Shown: positions 19,100 through 29,049 of the stretch, piece after piece
Position numbering within the stretch: position 1 is the stretch's first letter
How the letters are laid out: every line of letters begins with the position of its first letter
Assembly: GCF_001570485.1 (NCBI RefSeq)
Contig: NZ_BCTA01000069.1
Coordinates: 204,518 to 268,517, forward strand
Reading direction: 5' to 3'
Source of the DNA: Mycolicibacterium novocastrense
GTDB taxonomy: Bacteria > Actinomycetota > Actinomycetes > Mycobacteriales > Mycobacteriaceae
DNA length: 64,000 bases
Notes under the pieces: model-generated
Seen by the model: only the letters and a program-made list of their open reading frames with translations
The model's database searches: none
Told to the model about the DNA's origin: nothing
Translations under genes and position numbers: made by a program

Positions 19100-19872
19100 C
19101 TGGTCACCCCGCCGGTGATCCGGTCCGACCAGGCCAAGCCCAGACACGTCAGCGCCGCACCGATGACCAGCAGCCACTGTCCGGTCGAGAACAGAAAGCG
19201 CAGCGGATGGGCGCCGACCAACTCACCGAGCGCGACACCCAGCAACGGCAGCGCCGCAAGGACGGTGGCGGTGGTCCGCGCACCGGCCATCCCCGCGCTG
19301 AGCTGAGCCGAGAAGCGTTCCCGCGCAACGACGTCCCGGTGCGCGGTGTGCATCAGCGCCGCGATGGCGAGGCCGTGTGACTGAGCCAGATCCCAGCAGA
19401 CCGCGAGTCGGCGCCAATACGTCGGCAGCGCCGATCGTCGTGCCACGCTGGCCATCCCGGCCGCCACGTCGCCTCCCATCCGCGCCCTGGCCGACACCGT
19501 GCGCAGCGCTGTCGAGACCGCACCGTCGGCCTCGTCGGCCGCCGTGTCGAACGCGGTTACCGGATGGGCGCCGATGCGCAACTCCCCGACGAGGACGTCG
19601 AGCGCACCCTCCAGGGCCGCGGCCTCCTTCGCCCGCACCCGATCTGCGCGCCGACGCCTGCTGCGGGCTTGGACGGTGGCAGCAGCGATCACCGCCGCCA
19701 CCACGACCCCGACCGGCGCAACGACCAGCAGGGCGACGACGATGGCGACCAGCCATAACGCCAGCGGGATCCGGAACGTGAGGCGGCGTTGGCGCGGCGC
19801 GGACGTGCACCGCCGCCGCGGACCGGGTGCGATCAGCAGCGCCAGCGCCAGGGCGAGCGCGGCGGGGCTCAC
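19096..19872 (-). CDS. Type II secretion F / TadB-like inner-membrane platform protein (Rv3658c homologue)
   Basis: A 258-residue membrane protein. A short N-terminal hydrophobic stretch and a helix pair ('IPLALWLVAIVVALLVVAP') precede the cytoplasmic T2SS-F domain with 'ALDVLVGELRIGAHPVTAF' and the 'DLAQSHGLAIAALMH' segment; two helices close the protein. The GTG at 19870-19872 overlaps the tadA stop by 4 bases. With TadC it is expected to anchor the ATPase and move pilin subunits out of the membrane. Confidence 0.82.
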   Translation of the reverse strand: MSPAALALALALLIAPGPRRRCTSAPRQRRLTFRIPLALWLVAIVVALLVVAPVGVVVAAVIAAATVQARSRRRRADRVRAKEAAALEGALDVLVGELRIGAHPVTAFDTAADEADGAVSTALRTVSARARMGGDVAAGMASVARRSALPTYWRRLAVCWDLAQSHGLAIAALMHTAHRDVVARERFSAQLSAGMAGARTTATVLAALPLLGVALGELVGAHPLRFLFSTGQWLLVIGAALTCLGLAWSDRITGGVTR

Positions 19873-21035
19873 GCGCAGCCCCGTTCACCGGTCAGCTCGT
19901 TGAGTCGCTGTGCACCGCCGCCGAAGCCGTGCCCCAGACGCCAGGCTGTGGAGGCGCGGACCCGGCCGTCGGCTCCGGCCGACAGCACCGCGATCTCGCT
20001 GAGTCGGCGCATGCCCGCCCGGTCACGGTCGACGTGAATCACCACTTGCACGGCGGCGGCAAGCTGGCTGTGCAAGGCGGCCCGGTCGAGTCCACCGAGC
20101 GCGGCCAACGCCTCGAGGCGAGCGGGCACCTCCCCCGGGCTGTTGGCGTGCACGGTTCCGGCGCCGCCATCGTGACCGGTGTTGAGCGCGCCGAGCAGGT
20201 CGACCACCTCGGCGCCGCGAACCTCACCGACGACGATGCGGTCGGGCCTCATCCGTAGCGCCTGCCTGACCAGGTCGCGCACCGCCACCTCACCGGCGCC
20301 TTCGACGTTGGCGCACCGGGCCACCAGCTTCACCAGATGCGGATGGGGCGGGGCGAGTTCCGAGGCGTCCTCGACGCAGACGATGCGTTCGGTTGCCGGA
20401 ACCGCGCCGAGCAGGGCCGCCAACAGGGTTGTCTTGCCCGCTCCGGTGCCTCCCGAGACCAGAAACGCCAGCCGTGCGCGCACGATGCCGTCGAGGAGGG
20501 TGGCGGCGGCCGGGTCGATCGCGCCGGCGGCGGTCAGCGACGCCAGGTCCTGAGAGGCGGGGCGCAGGACCCTCAGCGACAGACACGTTCCCGCGGAAGC
20601 GATCGGTGGCAGCACCGCATGCAGGCGCACCGTGAACTGGCCGGTGCCGAGCCCGGTCAACTGGCCGTCAACCCATGGTTGCGCCTCATCGAGGCGGCGT
20701 CCGGCCGCGAGCGCCAACCGTTGCGCGAGCCTGCGCACGGAGCCCTCATCCGGAAAGCGGATCCCGGTGCGGCGCAACCCGTTACCGTCATCCACCCACA
20801 CCGCGTCGGGCGCTGTGACCAGGACATCGGTGGTGTCCTCGGCCGACAGCAGCGGTTCGAGCACACCCGCGCCGGTCAACTCGGTCTCCAACAGGCGCAG
20901 ACCGCTGAGCACTTCGGTATCGCCGAGCACACCGCCGGACTCGGCGCGGATCGCCGCGGCCACCACCGTCGGCCGAAGAGGTGCCGGTTCGGCCGCGAGC
21001 CGCTCGCGGACCCGGTCGATCAACGAGTCGCTCAT
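19869..21035 (-). CDS. TadA/CpaF-type pilus assembly ATPase (Rv3659c homologue)
   Basis: A 388-residue type II/IV secretion ATPase. The N-terminal domain (1-150) leads to Walker A 'GGTGAGKTTLLAAL', the Asp box 'CVEDASELAPPHPH', Walker B 'RIVVGEVRGAE' and the His box 'TGHDGGAGTVHANS'. It would power pilus extension through the TadB/TadC platform. ATG 21035 overlaps the ssd stop (ATGA), setting the start; the longer upstream frame is inside ssd. Size is near Rv3659c (352), with a longer N-terminus. Confidence 0.92.
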   Translation of the reverse strand: MSDSLIDRVRERLAAEPAPLRPTVVAAAIRAESGGVLGDTEVLSGLRLLETELTGAGVLEPLLSAEDTTDVLVTAPDAVWVDDGNGLRRTGIRFPDEGSVRRLAQRLALAAGRRLDEAQPWVDGQLTGLGTGQFTVRLHAVLPPIASAGTCLSLRVLRPASQDLASLTAAGAIDPAAATLLDGIVRARLAFLVSGGTGAGKTTLLAALLGAVPATERIVCVEDASELAPPHPHLVKLVARCANVEGAGEVAVRDLVRQALRMRPDRIVVGEVRGAEVVDLLGALNTGHDGGAGTVHANSPGEVPARLEALAALGGLDRAALHSQLAAAVQVVIHVDRDRAGMRRLSEIAVLSAGADGRVRASTAWRLGHGFGGGAQRLNELTGERGCA

Positions 21036-22093
21036 GCGGCGACCGCCGGATGCTGCTGCAGAATCGTCAACACCCTGCGCGCCGCGCGGCCCAGCGGTGA
21101 CCGACGGCCGATCCGCAATCCGCCCCGCTCGAGGGTGACCGCCACACCGGGTTGCGGACGCATCCCCGCAAGCAGCGGCAGGCCGACGATCTCGGCAACC
21201 TCCGCCGACCGCAGCCCGCCCGGTGCGGGACCGCGCACCACCACACCCGAGTTCGGGTTGAGCGTCGATACCCACCGGGCGACCGTGTCGGCCGCCGCGC
21301 AGGACCGCACGTCGGCGGGTGTCAGGACGACGGCGAGATCGGCGGCGGCCAGGGCGGTCTCGGCCGCAGCGGTCGACCGCCTCGGGACGTCACATACAAC
21401 CGTTGCACCACCGCGACTGCCCGCGTCGATCACGGCACCGAGCGGTACGGGGTCGACGTCGCAACCGGTGCGGCTGCCGGACAGGACGGTGACGCCCCGT
21501 ACGCGCGGTAACGCGTCACGCAACGACCCGTAGCTCAGCCGCCCGCCGTGGAGCCTCAGATCCGGCCAGCGCAGCCCGGATTCGGCTTCCCCGCCGACCA
21601 CCAGATCGATACCCCCGCTCCACGGGTCGACGTCGATCAACAACGCCTCGGGTGCGCTCAGCGCCAGTGCGGTCGCGAACACCGATGCGCCTGCGCCGCC
21701 CCGGCCGGCGACGACGGCCGCGACCGCACCGCGACTGCCCTCCTCCTGCAGCTCCTCGGCGGCCCCGGCCAACTCCGCCATCAGCTCGTCGTCCTGTTCG
21801 GGCAGGGTGAGGACTCGCTGGGCGCCGACTTCGATGGCCACCTGCCAGTCGGCTCCGCAGGGTTCGGCGCGGCCCACCAGAACGACACGGGTACGCCGCG
21901 GCAACGCGCGGGCCACGCATCGGCGAGCGCACGTGAGGTCGAGCACGACGGCGGCCGCCTCGGTCCAGACCTTGCGGCTGGAGGGCTCCGACGCATGGAC
22001 GACCGGTGTACCGGCTGCCGCACACACCCGATCCACGTCCTCCCGAAGCGCAGGGTCGGCGATCAGCGCGAGGTATCCACTTGACGAAGCCAC
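21032..22093 (-). CDS. ssd: Septum-site-determining-like / CpaE-type P-loop protein (Rv3660c homologue)
   Basis: A 353-residue protein of the MinD/CpaE ATPase fold, named Ssd in M. tuberculosis (Rv3660c), where it affects septation and dormancy genes. The N-terminal receiver-like region (1-115) is followed by the P-loop region 'VVAGRGGAGASVFATALAL', in which both lysines of the deviant Walker A (GKGGxGKS) are replaced, then 'LLIDVDPWSGGIDLVVGG'. Loss of these lysines suggests weak or no ATP hydrolysis. As first gene of the tad operon it is likely the polar localisation factor CpaE is in Caulobacter. GTG 22093 starts about 180 bases from the 6C RNA 3' end, with no clear -10 visible to me. Confidence 0.85.
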   Translation of the reverse strand: MASSSGYLALIADPALREDVDRVCAAAGTPVVHASEPSSRKVWTEAAAVVLDLTCARRCVARALPRRTRVVLVGRAEPCGADWQVAIEVGAQRVLTLPEQDDELMAELAGAAEELQEEGSRGAVAAVVAGRGGAGASVFATALALSAPEALLIDVDPWSGGIDLVVGGEAESGLRWPDLRLHGGRLSYGSLRDALPRVRGVTVLSGSRTGCDVDPVPLGAVIDAGSRGGATVVCDVPRRSTAAAETALAAADLAVVLTPADVRSCAAADTVARWVSTLNPNSGVVVRGPAPGGLRSAEVAEIVGLPLLAGMRPQPGVAVTLERGGLRIGRRSPLGRAARRVLTILQQHPAVAA

Positions 22094-22253
22094 TTCCTCA
22101 CCCTGTGGGGCAAGCGCGCGGTGACGCTACCGGGGACGCGTGATCTGTGGATTACCTCGATCTTGTGAATGGACCAGGCGAGAGACCGCAAACGAAAACG
22201 GCGTTCCGCAACCACCGTGAATGGCAGCACATATCCGGATTGCGAAAAGTCCC

Positions 22254-22336
22254 GAAAAAGGGACGACCCCCGCCAGGGGGGGAGGAGGCGGAGGTCGTCG
22301 TGTATCAGCCCCGGGGGGTCGGGCTGATGCACACCC
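22254..22336 (-). ncRNA. 6C small RNA (B11)
   Basis: On the minus strand two hairpins carry C-rich loops of six cytosines: the first pairs ATCAGCCC with GGGCTGAT (22304-22328) around ACCCCCC; the second pairs ACGACC with GGTCGT (22263-22298) around a CCTCCCCCCTGG-type loop. It ends in CCCTTTTT (22255-22262 region), a U-tract. This is the actinobacterial 6C RNA structure. In M. tuberculosis the 6C RNA B11 lies in the same place, between Rv3660c and Rv3661. The 5' end is approximate. Confidence 0.85.
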
Positions 22337-22498
22337 GACATAAGCCGGGTAAGGCTCACTATACACACGCCAGTCGGCTTGGGCGCAAGTGCTGCGCGCT
22401 GAGAAAAGAGACCCAATTTACGGAAGTGTCGTATCTCCGACACCTGTCATAACCTGCCACTTTGTACATCATCCCGGCTATTGTCACGCGCGGGCCCC

Positions 22499-22504
22499 TA
22501 TGCT
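22499..22504 (+). promoter_or_regulatory. -10 box for a leaderless HAD hydrolase transcript
   Basis: TATGCT, then GGCGCT, then GTG 22511. The six-base gap to the start codon favours GTG 22511 over the upstream TTG 22481. Confidence 0.6.
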
Positions 22505-22510
22505 GGCGCT

Positions 22511-23368
22511 GTGAGCGCATCTGGTCCGCCGGCCGAGGCGCCGGACGCTTCGGCGGCGGCCGCCCCGACGGACGGTCCGGTCCGAACTGCCGCCTTCTTC
22601 GACCTCGATAAGACGGTCATCGCAAAAAGCAGCACTCTGGCTTTCAGCAAACCTTTTTTTGAGCAAGGACTATTGAATCGACGGGCGGTCCTGAAGTCGA
22701 CGTACGCCCAATTCGTGTTCCTGATGTCCGGCGCCGACCACGACCAGATGGACCGCATGCGCGCCTACGTCACGAACATGTGCGCCGGCTGGGACGTCGA
22801 GCAGGTGAAGTCGATCGTCGGCGAAACCCTGCATGACGTCGTCACCCCGTTGGTTTTCGCGGAGGCGGCCGAGCTGATCGCCGACCACAAACTGTGCGGC
22901 CGCGACGTGGTGATGGTGTCGGCGTCCGGCGAGGAGATCGTCGCGCCGATCGCCAGGGCGCTGGGCGCCACACACGCGATGGCCACTCGTATGGTCGTCG
23001 AGGACGGCAAATACACCGGGGAGATCGCGTTCTACTGCTACGGCGAAGGCAAGGTCGCCGCGATCCGGGAACTGGCCGCGCGCGAGGGCTATGCGCTCGA
23101 GCATTGTTATGCCTATTCCGACTCGATCACCGACCTACCGATGCTCGAGACCGTCGGGCATCCGAACGTGGTCAATCCCGACCGCGCGTTGCGAAGAGAA
23201 GCCGCGGCCCGGGGTTGGCCCGTGCTCGACTTCTCCAAACCGGTGTCGCTGCGGGACCGGATCCCGGCCCCCTCGGGCGCGGCCGTGGCCACCACTGCGG
23301 CGGTGGGCATCAGCGCTCTGGCCGCCGGCGCACTGACCTATTCGCTGTTGCGGCGCTTCGCGTTCTAG
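22511..23368 (+). CDS. HAD-IB family hydrolase, SerB-like (Rv3661 homologue)
   Basis: A 285-residue HAD phosphatase. Motif I is 'FFDLDKTVI' (nucleophile Asp, acid Asp), motif II Ser in 'MVSASGEEIV', and motif IV 'YSDSITDLPML'. The cap is the helical C1 type of subclass IB, and a C-terminal hydrophobic stretch ('AVGISALAAGALTYSLL') may anchor it in the membrane. The family includes phosphoserine phosphatases and phospholipid phosphatases, but the substrate here is not determined. The Ala/Pro-rich first 30 residues are low complexity. It lies between two conserved small RNAs, matching Rv3661. Confidence 0.88.
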   Translation: MSASGPPAEAPDASAAAAPTDGPVRTAAFFDLDKTVIAKSSTLAFSKPFFEQGLLNRRAVLKSTYAQFVFLMSGADHDQMDRMRAYVTNMCAGWDVEQVKSIVGETLHDVVTPLVFAEAAELIADHKLCGRDVVMVSASGEEIVAPIARALGATHAMATRMVVEDGKYTGEIAFYCYGEGKVAAIRELAAREGYALEHCYAYSDSITDLPMLETVGHPNVVNPDRALRREAAARGWPVLDFSKPVSLRDRIPAPSGAAVATTAAVGISALAAGALTYSLLRRFAF

Positions 23369-23429
23369 CCAACTCTTCGCCCGCCGGCACGGCTCCACGT
23401 AACGATCCGGACTAGCGCCGATTTGGCCC

Positions 23430-23458
23430 TTGATGTGATCGCGGTCACGGGGTACAAA
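23430..23458 (+). promoter_or_regulatory. Ms1 RNA promoter
   Basis: TTGATG (-35, 23430-23435) and TACAAA (-10, 23453-23458) are spaced 17 bases, close to strong housekeeping-sigma promoters. Transcription would begin near 23465. Confidence 0.65.
23434..23449 (+). promoter_or_regulatory. CRP-like palindrome within the Ms1 promoter
   Basis: TGTGA-TCGCGG-TCACG matches the mycobacterial CRP consensus TGTGA-N6-TCACA at nine of ten specified bases. It occupies the space between the -35 and -10, where a bound regulator would be expected to block RNA polymerase. Confidence 0.5.
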
Positions 23459-23464
23459 GGAGTC

Positions 23465-23765
23465 ACGGAAGCTTGGAGAGGCCAAGATCGAGTCGGAAGA
23501 GAAGGCTCGAATCTCCCGCTTCAGGCTCCCCAGCACGGAACCCGGCACCCACGCGGAGCACATGCCGCGGAATAGGCAAAAGTGTTGCGGGCCTGCGTAT
23601 TTGCGAAGAGCGGACGGCTATAGCGACCCTTTGGGTGGGGTTGCAGTCGAAGCGCATCGACAAGACGCCGAGGTCACCCACGCAGCCCATCAGAGCACGC
23701 TTGGTAACCGGTCTCCGTGCTAGCGGGCGACGAGCCGAACCACGTTCGGAGCGTCGCCCGCTTCG
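23465..23765 (+). ncRNA. Ms1 / MTS2823 (ncRv13661) RNA polymerase-binding small RNA
   Basis: A gene-free stretch of 448 bases between the HAD hydrolase and the Rv3662c homologue holds a strong promoter (23430-23458) and, 300 bases later, a long hairpin (23722-23762). The predicted 300-nt transcript and the location downstream of the Rv3661 homologue agree with MTS2823 in M. tuberculosis and its M. smegmatis counterpart Ms1, which binds core RNA polymerase in stationary phase. No plausible coding frame is present. Ends are estimated from promoter and terminator. Confidence 0.82.
23722..23762 (+). terminator. Terminator hairpin of the Ms1 RNA
   Basis: AGCGGGCGACG (23722-23732) pairs perfectly with CGTCGCCCGCT (23752-23762); an inner CCGAAC/GTTCGG extends the stem around a CAC loop. 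A weak 'ttcg' follows. Confidence 0.75.
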
Positions 23766-23816
23766 CATTGGAAGGCCGGTCGACGGCGCGTGCCGGCCGT
23801 CCCTTCCAGCAACCCC

Positions 23817-24575
23817 TCAGGACGACGAGGCCGCCTGCGCGATCGACAGCGCCTCGCGGGCTCCCGCGTGCAATGCGTGACAGCTCAACAGGATCCAGGC
23901 GGTCAGGCCGTCGGGAGTTCCGGATGAGAAACCCCGCGCCGCGGCGTCGTAGTCGCCGGACCGGCGCATCCAGTGAACCTCCGGCACGCCGAGCCCGTGC
24001 GGGTCCAGTCCGGTGGTGATCGTCACCAACCGCGACGCCGCCCGCGCCACCACACCGTCGGCGGCACCGAACGGGGCGAGCGTGAGCAGCTCACCGTGCA
24101 CGACGGCGGCGAGCACGGGCGCCGGGACCCGGGTGCCTCCAGTCAAGATGTCGGCCAGCAGGGTCAGCCGGGTGCTGACATCGGCGTCCTGGCGCGGGCG
24201 ACCCAACCGGTCGTCGGTTGCGATGTCGGCGGCCGCCAGCGCGTGCAACCGGGCGATGGCCTGCAGCGGGGCGCGCTGCCACACACCGACCAGTGTCGTC
24301 GCCCCGCCTTCCACCGCTTCGGACACCCGCAGCGCCCCGGCCAGCACCGGATCGGGGGTGCCGTCGTCGGACAGGTGAAGCGCACCGCCGTCGAGCACCG
24401 ACGACGCTCGGGCGGCCCGCAGCGCGGCTTCGGCGGCACTCTTCGGCCAGCCCCGCAGGTTGGTTCGGTGGCGGTGTGCGCGGCCCAGCGCTTCGCGGGC
24501 CTCCTCGGCTGCCTCGGCCACGCCGGGCAGTTCGGCCAGCGGCGCCAACGGGTCCTTCGCGAAGCCACCGGTCAC
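23817..24575 (-). CDS. Conserved protein of unknown function, Fic-like helical (Rv3662c homologue)
   Basis: A 252-residue helical, Ala-rich protein corresponding to Rv3662c (256 residues). A central 'VAAVVHGELLTLAPFGAADGVVARAAS' segment (shown by its ends VVHGELL and GVVARAAS) resembles the Fic core HxFx(D/E)GN(G/K)R, where an initial His-x-x-x and 'PFGAADG' line up only loosely, so catalytic AMP transfer is doubtful. GTG 24575 was chosen because TAGCGT lies 8 bases upstream on this strand (24584-24589) and it gives the family length; a longer frame to 24680 begins in low-complexity sequence. It is divergent from acs with 140 bases between. Confidence 0.72.
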   Translation of the reverse strand: MTGGFAKDPLAPLAELPGVAEAAEEAREALGRAHRHRTNLRGWPKSAAEAALRAARASSVLDGGALHLSDDGTPDPVLAGALRVSEAVEGGATTLVGVWQRAPLQAIARLHALAAADIATDDRLGRPRQDADVSTRLTLLADILTGGTRVPAPVLAAVVHGELLTLAPFGAADGVVARAASRLVTITTGLDPHGLGVPEVHWMRRSGDYDAAARGFSSGTPDGLTAWILLSCHALHAGAREALSIAQAASSS

Positions 24576-24702
24576 GGCAGCACACGCTAGCCCACCGCTG
24601 ACCCCGCAAGCCACGACGCTGTCCGCACCGGACGCACCCGGCGGCCCAGCCCGTCGGCCCAGCGGACTGTGGCATGCCAATGTGTGAGCGCGACAAGGTG
24701 AC

Positions 24703-24708
24703 TACCCT
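24703..24708 (+). promoter_or_regulatory. -10 box for a leaderless acs transcript
   Basis: TACCCT followed by seven bases and ATG 24716; supports this start over the ATG at 24674. Confidence 0.55.
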
Positions 24709-24715
24709 CACAGAT

Positions 24716-26683
<1,968 letters not shown>

Positions 26684-26699
26684 GTGAGCACCCGCGGGA

Positions 26700-27407
26700 T
26701 CAGGCGGCGCCGACGGGGACGAAGCCCGTCCCCGGCCGGTTCTTGGCCGTGATGTCGGCCAACTGCGTGTTGAACGACATGGTCACCGCGGGGGTGTGCA
26801 GCGGGATGTACTTGATGACGCACGTGGGCAGGGCCTCGGAGAAGGCGCCGTGGATCATGCCGACCAGTCGGTTGTTGACGGTGACCGGCGCGCCGGAATC
26901 CCCTGGCTGACCGCACACCTGGTTGACGATGGTGCCCGGCTCCTCACCCGGGCCCCACGTCACGCCGCACGAGTACCCGGTCGTGCGCCCGAGTTTGCAG
27001 GCGATGTCACCGGCGACCGGATCGGGTCCCAGGCCGTCGATCTGGAACCCGTCGACGTTGTTGACCGGGCGCACCTTCTGCGGATCGAACTCGATGACGG
27101 CGTAGTCCAGGGCGTCGTTGCCCGCGACCATCGTGCCCACCACGCCGGCGGCATCGACGCCTTCGGCACTGACTGTGGCGCCGGGCCCGCCGCAGTGTGC
27201 GGAGGTGAAGCCCACCAGTCGCCCCCGGTTGTCGTTGCCGATCGCGGTGAGCGTGCACAGCGTCTCGCCGTTGACGACCAGGCCCGAGCCGCCGCCGAGC
27301 GCGACCAACCCCTGGGCGTGCGCGGCGGCGGGCATGCAGAGCAGAGCTGCCGCGGCGACGACGATGGTCGTGGCGAGACGGCACAGCTGGAGGCCGCTGG
27401 TCTTCAC
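26700..27407 (-). CDS. Secreted trypsin-like serine protease (Rv3668c homologue)
   Basis: A 235-residue S1-family protease. The Sec signal peptide is residues 1-34 (basic 'VKTSGLQLCRL', hydrophobic core, cleavage after AHA in 'PAAAHAQG'). The triad is His in 'FTSAHCGG', Asp in 'DALDYAVIEF' and Ser in 'GQPGDSGAPV', with two disulfide-type Cys around them. GTG 27407 has 'aggggaaacg' upstream and places the signal peptide at the N-terminus. Length agrees with Rv3668c (232). It is convergent with acs, 16 bases apart. The substrate is unknown. Confidence 0.88.
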   Translation of the reverse strand: MKTSGLQLCRLATTIVVAAAALLCMPAAAHAQGLVALGGGSGLVVNGETLCTLTAIGNDNRGRLVGFTSAHCGGPGATVSAEGVDAAGVVGTMVAGNDALDYAVIEFDPQKVRPVNNVDGFQIDGLGPDPVAGDIACKLGRTTGYSCGVTWGPGEEPGTIVNQVCGQPGDSGAPVTVNNRLVGMIHGAFSEALPTCVIKYIPLHTPAVTMSFNTQLADITAKNRPGTGFVPVGAA

Positions 27408-27597
27408 GTGAACGTTTCCCCTATCGACGCGCCCCGACCTGCCCTGCCACTGATCCGGCCAGTCTATCGTCGGCCGGGATCGTTTGAGCGCACGCCACAT
27501 GGCAACATGAGTCGCGACCGACACCATCGCCGGCGGCGCCGGCAATGGGACCAACGCCGGGACATCCGGCGATCCGGCCAATGCGGGAGGAACCGTC

Positions 27598-28107
27598 GTG
27601 AGCGATCGCAGGAATGGCGCGCCGACCACCGTCACGTCGATACCGCTGGTCGATCCGCATGCGCCAAAGGCCGACCCGTCGATCGGTGACCTCGTCAAGG
27701 ACGCGACCGCACAGGTGTCCACGCTGGTGCGCGCCGAGGTCGAGCTGGCCAAGGCCGAGATCACCCGCGACGTCAAGAAGGGACTGACCGGCAGCGTCTT
27801 CTTCATCCTCGCGCTGGTCGTGCTGTTCTACTCGACGTTCTTTTTCTTCTTCTTCCTCGGTGAGCTGCTCGACCTGTGGCTGGTGAAGTGGGCGGCGTAC
27901 CTGATCGTGTTCGGCCTGATGGTCGTCGTCACCGCCATATTCGCCTTCCTCGGCTATCTGAAGGTGCGACGAATCCGCGGGCCGCAGAAGACGATCGAAT
28001 CGGTCAAGGAGATCCCCGAAGCGCTGACGCCGGGCCATGACAGGACCAAGGAGATCGCCTCGGGCGACGGAAAGCCGGTGTCGACCGCCGACCCGTCGGG
28101 CTGGTAA
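27598..28107 (+). CDS. Phage holin/DUF1469-like membrane protein (Rv3669 homologue)
   Basis: A 169-residue protein with a charged coiled N-terminal half ('VSTLVRAEVELAKAEITRDVKKG', seen as VRAEVELAKAEI), two adjacent membrane helices (about 75-97, very Phe-rich, and 103-128), and a soluble tail. This is the 'putative actinobacterial holin-X / DUF1469' layout; holin activity has not been shown for chromosomal members. GTG 27598 has 'gggaggaac' upstream. The next gene starts immediately after its TAA, so it is co-transcribed with ephE. Confidence 0.8.
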   Translation: MSDRRNGAPTTVTSIPLVDPHAPKADPSIGDLVKDATAQVSTLVRAEVELAKAEITRDVKKGLTGSVFFILALVVLFYSTFFFFFFLGELLDLWLVKWAAYLIVFGLMVVVTAIFAFLGYLKVRRIRGPQKTIESVKEIPEALTPGHDRTKEIASGDGKPVSTADPSGW

Positions 28108-29049
28108 GTGCCCCCACCCGCTCCGTCGGTCGTCCGTATCGACGGGCCATGGCGGCATCTGAAGGTGCACGCCAACGGTATTCGCTTCCATGTGGTCGAA
28201 GCGCAGAGCGAGGCGGCCGCGGGCGCCGAGCAGCCGCTGGTCATCCTGCTGCACGGATTCGGGTCGTTCTGGTGGTCCTGGCGCCATCAACTGCGCGGCT
28301 TGACCGGTGCCCGCGTGGTCGCCGTCGACCTGCGCGGTTACGGCGCCAGCGACAAACCCCCGCGGGGCTATGACGGCTGGACGCTGGCCGGCGACACCGC
28401 GGGCCTGGTGCGGGCGCTGGGACACAAGAGCGCAACGCTGGTCGGGCATGCCGACGGCGGCCTGGTGTGCTGGGCCACCGCGGTGCTGCATCCGCGTGCG
28501 GTCCGGGCGATCGCGGTGGTCAGCTCACCGCATCCGGCGGCACTGCGTGCCTCGGCGCTGCGCCGCCGCGACCAGGGTCGCGCGCTGCTGCCCTGGATGC
28601 TGCGCTACCAGGTGCCGATGTGGCCCGAGCGGGCGTTGACCCGCAACGACGGCGCCGAACTCGAACGCCTTGTGCGCAGCCGTGCGGGTGACAAATGGCT
28701 TGGGACCGAGGACTTCTCCGAGACCATCGCGCACATGCGCCGCGCCATTCAGATACCCGGGGCCGCGCACTCGGCGCTCGAGTATCAGCGGTGGGCGGTG
28801 CGCAGCCAACTCCGCGGCGAGGGTCGCCGTTTCATGCGCACGATGAAGCGGCCCATCAGCGTGCCGGTGCTGCACATGCGGGGTGTCGCCGACCCGTACG
28901 TACTGGCCGACCCGGTGTACCGGACGCAGCGTTACGCACCGCATGGCAGGTACGTATCCATCGATGGCGCAGGGCATTTCGGTCACGAGGAGGCACCGGA
29001 CACGGTCAACGACCAGTTGTCCCGTTTCGTGGGGCAGGTGTACGGCTAG
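28108..29049 (+). CDS. ephE: Alpha/beta hydrolase, probable epoxide hydrolase EphE
   Basis: A 313-residue alpha/beta hydrolase. The oxyanion segment is 'LLHGFGSFWWSWRHQ', the nucleophile elbow 'GHADGG' carries Asp as in epoxide hydrolases, and the base His lies in 'GAGHFGHEEAP'. M. tuberculosis Rv3670 (ephE, 327 residues) has the same neighbours. GTG 28108 directly follows the holin-like stop. The stop shares a CTAG with the convergent marP gene. A lipid-derived epoxide is a plausible substrate; this is an inference from the family. Confidence 0.88.
   Translation: MPPPAPSVVRIDGPWRHLKVHANGIRFHVVEAQSEAAAGAEQPLVILLHGFGSFWWSWRHQLRGLTGARVVAVDLRGYGASDKPPRGYDGWTLAGDTAGLVRALGHKSATLVGHADGGLVCWATAVLHPRAVRAIAVVSSPHPAALRASALRRRDQGRALLPWMLRYQVPMWPERALTRNDGAELERLVRSRAGDKWLGTEDFSETIAHMRRAIQIPGAAHSALEYQRWAVRSQLRGEGRRFMRTMKRPISVPVLHMRGVADPYVLADPVYRTQRYAPHGRYVSIDGAGHFGHEEAPDTVNDQLSRFVGQVYG

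Noticed and set aside
20337..21533. A 398-codon plus-strand frame over tadA/ssd
   Set aside because: Antisense to two well supported genes and without family resemblance.
22147..22452. A 101-codon plus-strand frame over the 6C region
   Set aside because: It is interrupted in character by the two RNA hairpins, has no ribosome binding site, and the 6C RNA explains the conserved structure.
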